Translations under genes and position numbers: made by a program
The notes under the pieces: model-generated
The model's database searches: none
Told to the model about the DNA's origin: nothing
The model's input: the letters and a program-made list of their open reading frames with translations, nothing else
Assembly (NCBI GenBank): GCA_016787755.1
Contig: JAEUUA010000005.1
Span: 186,001 to 250,000 of the forward strand
DNA from: Cyclobacteriaceae bacterium
Lineage (GTDB): Bacteria; Bacteroidota; Bacteroidia; Cytophagales; Cyclobacteriaceae
Length of the DNA stretch: 64,000 nt
Direction of reading: 5' to 3'
In this document: piece after piece, positions 19,715 to 29,288 of the stretch
How positions within the stretch are numbered: the first letter of the stretch is position 1
Layout of the letters: each line of letters begins with the position of its first letter

Positions 19715-20605
19715 TTACTTTTTTTTAGCATTCATAATCATCTGATCAAATACTTCGTGTTGCTCAATCATTGCTTTCACTTTATCCGCGGGGTCAGTCC
19801 GGCATTCTAGCAGAATCCAGCCATCGTAATTCATCTTTACAAATAGAGTTATCAGATCTTGGTACGGATAAGGACCAATGTTGAGTTCGCGTACATGCAC
19901 TGTATCGCCCTGACGGTCTTTAACCAAATTGAAATTGTATTCGAGCCCACCTCCAATTAAATCTTGCTCATTACAATTCCAACAGGTATAAACATTCTTG
20001 TTATTTGCCACATCCATAATAGCTTTCATGTTAGGCAATTCCTGCGTTTCTTCACCATGAACCTCAACCCTGATCTTTTGGCCGTAGTCAGCGCCAAATT
20101 TTCCAACTTCGTTTAACGCTTTGCCAATCTGATCAATGGTTTTTTCATGCGGAACACCTTCATGGAATGCATTGGGTTTAACTTTCACTCCTGTTCCGCC
20201 CACATCGTTCGAAAGTTTTATCCACTCTTTAGTTTCTTCTATTGATTTTTTGAGCTTGTCCTGATCTACAAAATCATATTGTTGATTAGTGCCCATGCCT
20301 ACAATCTTAACCGGGCTATCGGCAAACATCTTTTTAACTTCTTTGCGTCTAGCTGTTGAGATGGAAGGGCCTACACCGTGAGCATGGTCCACCCTCAATT
20401 CCACCCCTAGAACATTTGATGCTTTGCAATTTTTTAGTAGCGTTGGTATATCCCAGTCCTTTCCCCACAGATACGTGACCAACCCTAATTTCATCTTTGA
20501 GGCAGTGCCTTTTACAAACGCAAAATTTGGGAGCATCAGTGCACCTGAGAGTAAGGCCAGATCTCTAACGAAAATCCTTCTATTGGTTTTATTATTGGAT
20601 AACAT
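19715..20605 (-). CDS. Tat-exported sugar isomerase/epimerase-like TIM barrel
   Basis: A 296-residue protein of the xylose isomerase-like TIM-barrel family (AP_endonuc_2). A twin-arginine type leader (TNRRIFVRDLALLSGALM) precedes the barrel. Likely metal ligands lie in RVEVHGEETQELPN, CWNCNEQD, VHVRELN and LLECR. Export together with Gfo/Idh enzymes suggests it acts on an oxidised sugar in the periplasm, for example isomerising or eliminating a 3-keto-glycoside. First gene of the leftward operon (19.7-20.6 kb to 17 kb), divergent from the DUF1080 gene. Confidence 0.85.
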   Translation of the reverse strand: MLSNNKTNRRIFVRDLALLSGALMLPNFAFVKGTASKMKLGLVTYLWGKDWDIPTLLKNCKASNVLGVELRVDHAHGVGPSISTARRKEVKKMFADSPVKIVGMGTNQQYDFVDQDKLKKSIEETKEWIKLSNDVGGTGVKVKPNAFHEGVPHEKTIDQIGKALNEVGKFGADYGQKIRVEVHGEETQELPNMKAIMDVANNKNVYTCWNCNEQDLIGGGLEYNFNLVKDRQGDTVHVRELNIGPYPYQDLITLFVKMNYDGWILLECRTDPADKVKAMIEQHEVFDQMIMNAKKK

Positions 20606-20844
20606 GATATGGAGAATAAAATGAGTAGCAGATACACTCTTTGACGAATTTTTTGCGGTTTTCCCTTACATTTCGATCCTCCAAAAGAAACAAACGCACT
20701 TTTCCCGATTAAATAATATCTGTTCCAATCATAAAATAAAAGTGCGAATTTGTAGGGATAAAAGGCCCTTTCAGCGTCATTAAAAGTACAGGACTTCTTC
20801 CAAATGGAAGAAGATGTTTTATATAGCCTAACGTTACCTAATAA

Positions 20845-22194
20845 ATGAAAAAGCACTTCGCTATTTTAATCGTTCTGATCATTGCCTATGGTTGGGTGAG
20901 TGGCCAAAATTGGGAGTCGCTTTTTAATGGAAAGGATTTTACGGGGTGGAAGCAACTCAATGGTAAAGCCAAGTATGAAATACAACATGGTGAAATCGTT
21001 GGGACAACTGTTGCGAATGAACCCAATTCGTTCATGGCCACAGAAAAAAATTATGGCGATTTTATTTTAGAATTGGAATATAAAGTCCCGCAAGGCATGA
21101 ATTCCGGGATTCAGTTCCGCAGTTTGAGTACTGCCGATTATATGAATGGTCGCGTACATGGGTACCAATTTGAAGTTGATCCTTCCCCTCGCGGTTGGAC
21201 CGGTGGCATTTATGATGAAGCCCGCAGGGATTGGCTCTACACCTTAGAGTATAACCCAGCTGCAAAAAAAGCTTTCAAACAAGATGAGTGGAATAAAATT
21301 CGTCTTGAGTGCATTGGTACGTCATTGAGAACTTTCGTGAATGGTATTCCGGCTGCTCATGTTGTTGATGATGTAACACTGAGCGGTTTTATTGCCCTTC
21401 AGGTGCATGCGCTTTATGGCGATGAAGGACCTGGAAGGCAAATTCGCTGGCGCAATATTCGCATTCAAACAAAAAATCTTACCCCTTCCCCGCCCGATTA
21501 CGTGTTTGTCATGAACTTCGTAGCCAACAATTTATCCGAATCAGAAAAAAAACAGGGCCATTCATTATTATGGGATGGCAAAACATCAACGGGATGGCGT
21601 GGAATTTACAAGGATACGTTTCCCGCTAATGGGTGGGAGATTAAAGATGGAACGATCAGCGTGCTGAAGGCAGACGGTGCTGAATCTGAAAATGGTGGCG
21701 ATGTGGTGACCGAGAAAGAATTTGGTGCGTTCGATCTTCAATTTGAATTTAAGCTTACCGAAGGAGCCAACAGTGGTGTAAAATATTTTGTCACTGAAAA
21801 AGAAGAAAATAAAGGATCAGCCATTGGCCTTGAATATCAAATTCTTGATGACGCTAAACATCCTGATGCCAAACAAGGTGTAGTAGGCAACAGAACCCAA
21901 GCCTCTTTATATGATTTAATTCCTGCTATTAAAGAAAGACGCGGCCAACACAAGGTCGGAGAGTGGAACAATGGCCGGATTATTGTTTATCCGGATAACC
22001 GGGTTGAGCATTGGCTCAATGGTTATAAAGTAGTAGCGTATCAACGTGGAACGCCTATCTACTATGCATTGGTGGCTCGCAGCAAATATGCCAAGTGGGA
22101 AAATTTTGGAATGGCCGAGAAAGGAAGAATTCTTTTGCAAGACCATGGCGATAACGTTTCGTTCAGAAGTATAAAAATTAAGGAATTAAAATAA
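20845..22194 (+). CDS. Double DUF1080 (3-keto-glycoside hydrolase-like) protein
   Basis: A 449-residue secreted protein with signal peptide (cleaved near VSGQ) and two DUF1080 (3-keto-disaccharide hydrolase) domains: residues about 27-210 (LFNGKDFTGWKQLNG, PQGMNSGIQFRS) and about 242-447 (LLWDGKTSTGWRG, EGANSGVKYFV, LEYQILDD). These concanavalin-like domains cleave or bind 3-keto-glycosides made by Gfo/Idh-type oxidases. The tandem fusion is notable; the two halves are diverged, so one may bind and one cleave. Starts a rightward operon of about 11 kb; the divergent promoter region is 20606-20844. Confidence 0.88.
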   Translation: MKKHFAILIVLIIAYGWVSGQNWESLFNGKDFTGWKQLNGKAKYEIQHGEIVGTTVANEPNSFMATEKNYGDFILELEYKVPQGMNSGIQFRSLSTADYMNGRVHGYQFEVDPSPRGWTGGIYDEARRDWLYTLEYNPAAKKAFKQDEWNKIRLECIGTSLRTFVNGIPAAHVVDDVTLSGFIALQVHALYGDEGPGRQIRWRNIRIQTKNLTPSPPDYVFVMNFVANNLSESEKKQGHSLLWDGKTSTGWRGIYKDTFPANGWEIKDGTISVLKADGAESENGGDVVTEKEFGAFDLQFEFKLTEGANSGVKYFVTEKEENKGSAIGLEYQILDDAKHPDAKQGVVGNRTQASLYDLIPAIKERRGQHKVGEWNNGRIIVYPDNRVEHWLNGYKVVAYQRGTPIYYALVARSKYAKWENFGMAEKGRILLQDHGDNVSFRSIKIKELK

Positions 22195-22216
22195 TTAAAT
22201 TAACACTAACGTAGAT

Positions 22217-23575
22217 ATGAAAAATTCAAGGAGAGACTTCATTAAAAAATCTGCACTGGCGACAGCAGGAACGTATATGGGTGCCATGGGCTTTACCGCC
22301 AAGAGTTATGCAAATATTATTGGTGCGAATGATCGCGTACGGGTAGGCGTAATTGGTTTCTCAGACCGTTTCCGTTCATCATTACTGCCCGCTTTTACGA
22401 GTCATCATAAGGAACTGAACTTTGATATGGTAGCTGTTTCCGATATCTGGAAAAGAAGACGTGAAGAAGGACAAGCCATTCTTAAAGAAAAATTAGGACA
22501 TGATATAAAAACTTTCGTGAATAATGAGGCACTATACAATTCCAAAGAAGTTGATGCAGTAATCATTAGTACAGCTGATTTTCAGCATGCATTGCATACA
22601 GTAGAAGCAGTGCGGGCAGGATGTGATACGTATACTGAAAAGCCCTTTGCTGAAACAATGGAAGATGCTCGTGCCGCAATGAAAGCGGTTAAGGAGACAG
22701 GTAAAATTGTTCAGATCGGTTCACAACGTAGAAGTGGAAGAAACTATCACGCTGCCGCTGATTTTGTAAAGTCTGGAAAGTTTGGAGACATCACCATGGT
22801 AGAACTTACCTGGAATGTTAACCAGCCAGGCCGTTGGAGAAGACAAGCACTAGTGGATCAAATAAAAGAAAGCGATACTGACTGGAAGCGCTATCAAATG
22901 AATCGTCCGGCTGAAGCATGGGATCCTAGAAAGTACCTGGAGTTCCGCTTGTTCTGGCCTTACTCTTCAGGCCTTCCCGGCCAGTGGATGAGTCACCAAA
23001 TTGATACCGTTCATTGGTTCAGCAGTTTGAAAAATCCAAGAAGCGCCACTGCTAATGGAGGAATTTATCAATGGAAAGATGGCCGTAAAAATTGGGATAC
23101 TATTGCAGTTGCTTTCGATTATGGACCTGCCGATGATCTTACAAAAGGTTTTCAGGTAACCTTTACTTCGCGCATGCATAATGGCGATGAAAATCCTGCT
23201 GAGATCTATTATTCAAATGGTGGCGAAATGAATCTGAATACAAACATGGTAACACCAACAGGCGGATTGACTGAACGTTTTGCAAAGCCAATGGGCATGA
23301 GCGCGAACTTATTGAAGGAGGCTAATTTGAATGTAGTTGATGAAAAAATCATTGCTTCGGCTAATACGGGTAATGATCCGTTAACATCAGGCCATATGCG
23401 CAACTGGATGGAAAGTGTGCGTGATCGCAAACAACCTAATGCACCCGTTGAAGCTGGGTATTCGCATGCCATCGCTGTCATTATGGCGAACGCTGCTGTT
23501 CACACAGGAATGAAAGCAACCTTCGATGATAAAACTCAAGAAGTGATAGCTGGCGGAAAAGTTTTTAAATATTAA
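22217..23575 (+). CDS. Tat-exported Gfo/Idh/MocA family oxidoreductase
   Basis: A 452-residue protein with a twin-arginine leader (NSRRDFIKKSALATAG). Rossmann part VRVGVIGFSDRFRSSLL, catalytic DTYTEKPFAE, and GQWMSHQIDTVHWFSSL carrying the conserved histidines. Insertions such as NQPGRWRRQALVDQIKES are typical of the long Bacteroidota subgroup. It follows the DUF1080 gene by 22 bases, which places oxidase and keto-glycoside hydrolase side by side. Expected to act in the periplasm on a glycoside. Confidence 0.92.
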   Translation: MKNSRRDFIKKSALATAGTYMGAMGFTAKSYANIIGANDRVRVGVIGFSDRFRSSLLPAFTSHHKELNFDMVAVSDIWKRRREEGQAILKEKLGHDIKTFVNNEALYNSKEVDAVIISTADFQHALHTVEAVRAGCDTYTEKPFAETMEDARAAMKAVKETGKIVQIGSQRRSGRNYHAAADFVKSGKFGDITMVELTWNVNQPGRWRRQALVDQIKESDTDWKRYQMNRPAEAWDPRKYLEFRLFWPYSSGLPGQWMSHQIDTVHWFSSLKNPRSATANGGIYQWKDGRKNWDTIAVAFDYGPADDLTKGFQVTFTSRMHNGDENPAEIYYSNGGEMNLNTNMVTPTGGLTERFAKPMGMSANLLKEANLNVVDEKIIASANTGNDPLTSGHMRNWMESVRDRKQPNAPVEAGYSHAIAVIMANAAVHTGMKATFDDKTQEVIAGGKVFKY

Positions 23576-23578
23576 TTC

Positions 23579-24628
23579 ATGAGTCGTTTTAATTTCTCAC
23601 TAAAAACAGGGACAATCGTATTGTCCCTGTTTTTATTATCTGGTGTCGTAATGGCACAGAAAGCTGTCAAATTTGTTACCGATTCAACCAATAAAAAGGT
23701 AGATGTACTTATTGATGGCAAATTATTTACCTCTTACATCTATCCGTCTGATCTAGATAAGCCTGTACTGTATCCCATCTATACAAGCAAGGGTACTGTA
23801 ATCACCCGTGGGTTTCCAAAAGATCCTCGTCCGGGCGAACGCGTAGATCATCCTCATCATGTGGGTCTTTGGTTTAATTATGGTGACGTAAACAATCTTG
23901 ATTTCTGGAATAACTCCTATGCCATACCTCCCAATAAAAAATCTGAGTATGGAAGTATTCGACATCAAAAAATTGTAAAGGCTGATGGCGGAAAGAAAAA
24001 AGGAACACTTTTCGTAATGACAAATTGGGTGGATTCTAAAAACAATATTTTGTTAGTGGAGGAAACAACGTTTGTGTTTAGCGGAACGGATAACCTTCGT
24101 GTGATTGACCGGGTCACTAAACTCACGGCACAAAAAGGTAAAGTGGTGTTTGAAGAAAGTAAAGAAGGCATGATGGGTATCCGGCTTGACCGCGCCTTTG
24201 AAGAACCTTCAACAAAACCCGAAGTATTTACTGATGCGAGTGGAATACCCACTACCGTAGCAGCACTAAATAATGAAGGAGTAAATGGCGTTTACAAAAA
24301 CAGTAAAGGCTTTGAAAAAGGTGATGTATGGGGTAAACGTGCTGATTGGGTTTCACTTTCTGCCACCAAAGGCGCTGAGCCAATTACTATTGCCATAATC
24401 GACAATAAAAAGAATGTTGGCTATCCTGCACATTGGCATGCGCGCACCTACGGATTATTTGCAGTGAATAATTTGGCTTCCAAATCCTACATTCCTACCG
24501 ATGAAGAGATGACAACTATACTAAGCCCTGGCCAATCTATAGAATTTAAACACAGGATCTTGGTGAGTTCAGGCAGTTTCATCAGCGATGATGAAATGAA
24601 TAAACAGTTTAGTGATTTTAATAAATAA
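23579..24628 (+). CDS. DUF6807 (PmoA-like) secreted protein
   Basis: A 349-residue protein with signal peptide (cleaved near VVMAQ). The motif HPHHVGLWFNYGDVNNLDFW and the later GYPAHWHARTYGLFAVNN match the DUF6807 family, often labelled methane oxygenase PmoA although that name has no known biochemical basis for these proteins. They cluster with Gfo/Idh and DUF1080 genes in Bacteroidota and Planctomycetes and are thought to act on sugars. Three bases separate it from the upstream gene and one base from the next, so it is in a tight operon. Confidence 0.85.
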   Translation: MSRFNFSLKTGTIVLSLFLLSGVVMAQKAVKFVTDSTNKKVDVLIDGKLFTSYIYPSDLDKPVLYPIYTSKGTVITRGFPKDPRPGERVDHPHHVGLWFNYGDVNNLDFWNNSYAIPPNKKSEYGSIRHQKIVKADGGKKKGTLFVMTNWVDSKNNILLVEETTFVFSGTDNLRVIDRVTKLTAQKGKVVFEESKEGMMGIRLDRAFEEPSTKPEVFTDASGIPTTVAALNNEGVNGVYKNSKGFEKGDVWGKRADWVSLSATKGAEPITIAIIDNKKNVGYPAHWHARTYGLFAVNNLASKSYIPTDEEMTTILSPGQSIEFKHRILVSSGSFISDDEMNKQFSDFNK

Positions 24629-24629
24629 G

Positions 24630-25457
24630 ATGAACGCATTCATTCAAGAACTATTTTCATTACAGTATAAAACTGCGGTAATCACAGGAGGAACAGGCGT
24701 ATTGGGCACTTCTATGGCCAAAGCACTTGCCAAAGCCGGAGCCAACGTTGTAGTTATCGGTCGAAGAAAAGAAGCCGGGCAAACTGTTGTAGATGAAATT
24801 CAACAGGCTGGTGGGAAAGCAATAGCTGTTCAGGCTGATGTGCTGCAGTTGGAAGATTTGAAATCAGCAAAAGAAAAAATTCTTTCTGCATTTGGAACTA
24901 TTGATATCTTAATAAATGCAGCAGGCGGCAATATGCCTGGTGCTACCATAGGGGTTGATAAAACTTTTTTTGACCTCGACCCAAAAGCATTTCAACAAGT
25001 GGTAGATTTGAATTTGTTAGGCACCGTGTTGCCCTCACAAATATTTGGTGAAGTGATGGCAGCTAAAAAAGTGGGCATTATTATAAATATCTCTTCCATG
25101 TCAGCCTTTCGTCCCATCACTCGTGTGGTAGGATACTCTGCAGCGAAAGCGGCCGTGAGTAATTTTACCGGATGGCTCGCCATTGAGATGGCTAAAAAGT
25201 ATGGAGCCGGTATTCGCGTGAACGCAATCTCACCTGGTTTTTTTATTACAGAACAGAATCGCGCACTCTTAACTAATGAGGATGGATCATTAACAGCACG
25301 TGGGGAATCCGTTATTCAAAGCACTCCTTTCGGAAGATTTGGTGAACCAGAAGAATTAATTGGAACGTTGTTGTGGCTATGCTCTGATGCATCCAAGTTT
25401 GTCTCAGGGGTAGATGTACCCGTAGATGGTGGGTTCAATGCATTCTGTGGCGTATAA
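24630..25457 (+). CDS. uxuB: SDR-family D-mannonate oxidoreductase
   Basis: A 275-residue short-chain dehydrogenase. Cofactor motif TGGTGVLGTSMAKALAKAG, NAAGG, catalytic serine in IINISSMSAF, and YSAAK (Tyr-x-x-x-Lys). The C-terminal APGFF/EQNR-like stretch ISPGFFITEQNRALLTNEDG is the hallmark of the SDR type mannonate oxidoreductase (Bacillus YjmF-like). It would interconvert D-fructuronate and D-mannonate, directly after the UxaC step encoded next. Start is the ATG at 24630, one base after the previous stop; an ATG at 24612 would overlap that gene. Confidence 0.8.
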   Translation: MNAFIQELFSLQYKTAVITGGTGVLGTSMAKALAKAGANVVVIGRRKEAGQTVVDEIQQAGGKAIAVQADVLQLEDLKSAKEKILSAFGTIDILINAAGGNMPGATIGVDKTFFDLDPKAFQQVVDLNLLGTVLPSQIFGEVMAAKKVGIIINISSMSAFRPITRVVGYSAAKAAVSNFTGWLAIEMAKKYGAGIRVNAISPGFFITEQNRALLTNEDGSLTARGESVIQSTPFGRFGEPEELIGTLLWLCSDASKFVSGVDVPVDGGFNAFCGV

Positions 25458-25483
25458 ATAAATATTATATAAAAAGAGAAACA

Positions 25484-26896
25484 GTGTCAGCTAAATCTAA
25501 GTTTTTAGGAAAAGATTTTTTACTCCATTGCGAAGCAGCCGTGAATTTGTATCACAACCATGCAGCTCCTAAAGCCATAGTAGATTATCACAATCACTTA
25601 TCACCAAAAGAAATTGCTGAAAACAAGCAGTTTACTAACCTAACTGAAATTTGGCTTGATGGCGATCACTATAAGTGGCGAGCGATGCGGATCAACGGTG
25701 TGAATGAAAAATATTGCACCGGAAATGCCAGCCCCGAAGAAAAATTTATGAAGTGGGCTGAAACGGTTCCTCATACCATGCGCAATCCATTGTATCATTG
25801 GACACACCTTGAACTAAAGAGGTACTTCGGAATAGATCGTGTTCTTAACGCTGAGTCTGCAAAAAGCATTTATGACGAATGCTCAGCAAAACTTCAAACA
25901 AAAGAATTCCGCGTTCAACCCTTGTTAAAAAGGATGCATGTGGAAGTGGTTTGCACAACTGACGATCCGTGTGATGACCTGGCCTATCATATTTCCCATA
26001 CCGAAGCAGGATCACCAGGTGCTAAAATGCTTCCAACCTTCCGGCCGGATAAGGCCTATGCATTTGAAGACATCTCTGCTTATAATGCCTATATCAAAAA
26101 ATTATCAGAAGCATCTATCGTTGAAATTAGTTCGTTAGCCGATTTATTAAAAGCGCTCGAAAACAGAGTTGATTTTTTCGCGAAGAACGGATGCCGTGCC
26201 TGCGATCATGGATTGGAAATACTTCCCTATGCAGAATTGTCGCATACAGAGGCTGCAAGCTTATTTGAAAAAGTGTTGAAAGGAACAACACTTAATACAC
26301 TGGAAATTATGGGCCTTCGTTCATTTGTCCTTACTCATCTATGCAGACTTTATCATGGCAAAGGATGGGCGCAACAATTTCACCTTGGAGCATTGCGCAA
26401 CAACAACTCGCGCATGAAGCGCACGCTTGGTGCAGATGCAGGGTTTGATTCGATTGGTGATTTTCCGCAAGCCAGTAGTATGTCAAAATTTTTCGACCGA
26501 CTGGATAGCGACAATCAACTTACCAAAACGATCATCTACAACTTAAATCCGGCAGATAACGAATTGTTTGCTACCATGATTGGAAATTTTAACGATGGTT
26601 CATCGCCCGGTAAAATTCAATGGGGTAGTGGCTGGTGGTTCCTCGATCAAAAAGATGGAATGGAAAAACAAATCAACACGTTATCTAACATGGGGTTGTT
26701 ATCTCGCTTCATCGGTATGATTACAGACTCGCGGAGTTTTCTCTCATTCCCTCGTCATGAATATTTTAGAAGAATCCTGTGTAACGTAATTGGTACTGAT
26801 ATTGAAAAAGGCGAACTGCCAAATGATATGCCTCTTATTGGCAAAATGGTAGAAGACATTTGTTATCATAATGCTAAAAATTATATGGACTTATGA
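25484..26896 (+). CDS. uxaC: Glucuronate isomerase UxaC
   Basis: A 470-residue cytoplasmic enzyme, of typical length. The metal-site DYHNHLSPKEIAENKQF near the N-terminus, WLDGDHYKWRAMRINGV, CTTDDPCDD and QFHLGALRNNNSRM are diagnostic for uronate isomerases. It converts D-glucuronate to D-fructuronate (or galacturonate to tagaturonate). The only in-frame start is GTG at 25484, 26 bases after uxuB. No uxuA is present, and kdgK in this window is broken, so later steps must be encoded elsewhere. Confidence 0.95.
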   Translation: MSAKSKFLGKDFLLHCEAAVNLYHNHAAPKAIVDYHNHLSPKEIAENKQFTNLTEIWLDGDHYKWRAMRINGVNEKYCTGNASPEEKFMKWAETVPHTMRNPLYHWTHLELKRYFGIDRVLNAESAKSIYDECSAKLQTKEFRVQPLLKRMHVEVVCTTDDPCDDLAYHISHTEAGSPGAKMLPTFRPDKAYAFEDISAYNAYIKKLSEASIVEISSLADLLKALENRVDFFAKNGCRACDHGLEILPYAELSHTEAASLFEKVLKGTTLNTLEIMGLRSFVLTHLCRLYHGKGWAQQFHLGALRNNNSRMKRTLGADAGFDSIGDFPQASSMSKFFDRLDSDNQLTKTIIYNLNPADNELFATMIGNFNDGSSPGKIQWGSGWWFLDQKDGMEKQINTLSNMGLLSRFIGMITDSRSFLSFPRHEYFRRILCNVIGTDIEKGELPNDMPLIGKMVEDICYHNAKNYMDL

Positions 26897-27000
26897 TCAA
26901 CAGCGAATCAAATTATATTATGACATATAAGGTAAACCCCCATAGAAGGATGGCTTATTGAGCAGTTTCCTGATGTTAAAAAATAATAAAATTGTAAGCA

Positions 27001-27831
27001 ATGAAGCTGATCATTCCCATACTCCTGATTTGTCTTTTCTTTTTTAAGTCCAACGGCCAAAAGATTGGTAACGTTAACTGGAAAGAGGTACGCGTACTTA
27101 TTTACACCAAAAACGGAAAAGGGTATGTGCATGAAAATATTCCAGCTGCTGTATCCTGCATCCAAAAGCTTGGCCAGCAATATGGGTTTAAAACGGAAGT
27201 CTCAGAAAACCCAAATGCATTTACAGAAGAAAACTTAAAGCAATACACACTTTTAATATTTACGAGCACCAACAACGATGTGTTCGATTCCGATGAACAA
27301 CGCTTGGCTTTCAGGCATTTCATAGAAGCAGGCGGTGGCTTTGTAGGTATTCACTCGGTAGTAGGAACAGAACGTAATTGGGATTGGTTTAAAATGATGC
27401 TGGGGGGAACATTTTCGTGGCATCCGAAATTTCAAAAATATAAACTTCAGGTAATTGATAAAGGGCATCCTTCTACATCAGGCTTACCAACGGTGTGGGA
27501 AAAAGAAGATGAATGTTACTTTCAAAAAGAAATGTATCCCGGCATCAAAACGATATTGGCCCATGATATCAACTCATTAAAAGAAGATGATCAGGAAAAA
27601 ATTAAACTTCATGCAGGTCCGTATTCAAAATTATACCCCGCTGCCTGGTATCAAAAATTTGATGGTGGGTATATTTGGATAACCGCATTGGGTCATGACA
27701 AAAAAGACTATGAAGACCCGACTTATGTAAATCATATTTTTCAGGGGATAAAATTTGTTGCCAGTCAGTTAGCATCAAAAGAGTATTCAAAAGCTTATGC
27801 TCAAAACAGGGATGAGGTTATCAAGAATTAA
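27001..27831 (+). CDS. Secreted ThuA-like protein
   Basis: A 276-residue protein with signal peptide (cleaved near KSNGQ). The ThuA fold is shown by VRVLIYTKNGKGYVHENIP, EAGGGFVGIHSVVG, DWFKMMLGGTFSWHP and GHPSTSGLP. ThuA-like proteins have a glutamine amidotransferase-like flavodoxin fold; their reaction is unsettled, but they accompany Gfo/Idh enzymes in disaccharide and glycoside use. It precedes a Tat-exported Gfo/Idh gene by 18 bases. Confidence 0.9.
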   Translation: MKLIIPILLICLFFFKSNGQKIGNVNWKEVRVLIYTKNGKGYVHENIPAAVSCIQKLGQQYGFKTEVSENPNAFTEENLKQYTLLIFTSTNNDVFDSDEQRLAFRHFIEAGGGFVGIHSVVGTERNWDWFKMMLGGTFSWHPKFQKYKLQVIDKGHPSTSGLPTVWEKEDECYFQKEMYPGIKTILAHDINSLKEDDQEKIKLHAGPYSKLYPAAWYQKFDGGYIWITALGHDKKDYEDPTYVNHIFQGIKFVASQLASKEYSKAYAQNRDEVIKN

Positions 27832-27849
27832 TAGGTAAGACGTTAAATT

Positions 27850-29247
27850 ATGAAAATTATGAAATCAACTAAATTAACGAGAAGGTCATTCATCAGCACC
27901 GCTGTAAAAGGAACTGTGGCAACTTCGTTTGCCATCACAGGATTTCCAACTATTCTGCCAGCTTCTGTATTTGGTAAAAATGCACCCAGTTCACGTATTA
28001 ATATCGGAGCTATTGGCACCGGTCGTATTTCAAGAGATCATGATTTGCCTGGCGTTTGGAAAGCTGATTTCGCTCAAGTAATAGCTGTATGTGATTTAGA
28101 TACCAAACGCGCTGCTGACGGTAAAAAGTTAGTGAACGAATATTACTCAAAGAGAAACGGAAAGCCTTTTAATGGTGTAAAAGAGTATCATGATTACAAA
28201 GAACTAATAAAAAATAAAGACATTGATGCAGTGCTTATCAGCACGCCTGATCACACGCATGCTATGATTGCCGTGGCTGCTGCCCGGGCAGGAAAACATA
28301 TCTATATGCAAAAGCCCGCTTCACTTACTATTGCCGAAGGAAGATTTGTAAGTAATGTGGTTCAAAAAAGTGGTGTCGTGTTTCAAATTGGTAGCCAGCA
28401 GCGATCGTCTGAACAATTTCGGTATGCAGCTGAGTTAGTGCGCAATGGTCGCATCGGTCAATTAAAAAATGTGTATGTCGGCTTACCGGGCGATCCTTCC
28501 GGTGACGAAGAGAAAGAAATGCCCGTTCCAAAAAATCTTAACTATGATATGTGGCTAGGTTCTACCCCTGAAGTGTATTACACTGAAAAAAGAGTTCATC
28601 CGCAAGTTGGATACGACAGGCCAGGCTGGTTGCGTTGCGAACAGTTTGGAGCCGGTATGATTACAGGTTGGGGCTCACATCATATTGACTCAGCTCATTG
28701 GGGCATGGGCATGGAACGCTCAGGTCCGGTTGAAGTGTGGGGTCATGCCGATTTCCCTAAGAGTGGCTTGTGGGATGTGCATGGGATTTTTAAGACAGAA
28801 GCGCTGTATGCAAATGGAGTTAAGATGGTTGTAAGCAACGAACTCCCCAACGGAATAAAATTTGAAGGTACGGAGGGTTGGATCTTTGTTACCCGAGGTA
28901 ATTACCAGGCAACAGCAAGCGATCCTGTGTCCAATTCGGATGGAACCAAACCGTTGGAAGCCAGCGATCCTAAAATTATCAAATCGGTAATAGGCCCAAA
29001 TGAGTTTCATTTCATGGTCAGCAAAGAACACCACATGAATTGGCTTGAGAGCATCCGGGATAAAACACCTAACATTGCGCCTGTTGAAGAAGCGCATCGG
29101 TCATGTTCTACCTGTTTAGTACATCATATCGCCATGAAGCTGGATCGGAAAGTGTATTGGGATCCTGCTAAAGAACAATTTAATAATGATGACGAGGCAA
29201 ACAAGATGTTGTCAAGACCGCAACGGAAACCTTACAACTTAATGTAG
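27850..29247 (+). CDS. Tat-exported Gfo/Idh/MocA family oxidoreductase
   Basis: A 465-residue protein with leader LTRRSFISTAVKGTVATSF. Rossmann part INIGAIGTGRISRDHDLPG. The usual EKP is QKP here (IYMQKPASLT), retaining the catalytic lysine. GWGSHHIDSAHWGMG carries the conserved histidines. It is the third exported member of this family in 10 kb and only loosely similar to the others, suggesting different positions or substrates. An alternative start at the second Met (27859) is possible and would not alter the leader. Confidence 0.92.
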   Translation: MKIMKSTKLTRRSFISTAVKGTVATSFAITGFPTILPASVFGKNAPSSRINIGAIGTGRISRDHDLPGVWKADFAQVIAVCDLDTKRAADGKKLVNEYYSKRNGKPFNGVKEYHDYKELIKNKDIDAVLISTPDHTHAMIAVAAARAGKHIYMQKPASLTIAEGRFVSNVVQKSGVVFQIGSQQRSSEQFRYAAELVRNGRIGQLKNVYVGLPGDPSGDEEKEMPVPKNLNYDMWLGSTPEVYYTEKRVHPQVGYDRPGWLRCEQFGAGMITGWGSHHIDSAHWGMGMERSGPVEVWGHADFPKSGLWDVHGIFKTEALYANGVKMVVSNELPNGIKFEGTEGWIFVTRGNYQATASDPVSNSDGTKPLEASDPKIIKSVIGPNEFHFMVSKEHHMNWLESIRDKTPNIAPVEEAHRSCSTCLVHHIAMKLDRKVYWDPAKEQFNNDDEANKMLSRPQRKPYNLM

Positions 29248-29288
29248 GCGCAATTCAGTAAGTAAAAAGTATTCAACAAATAAGTAAG

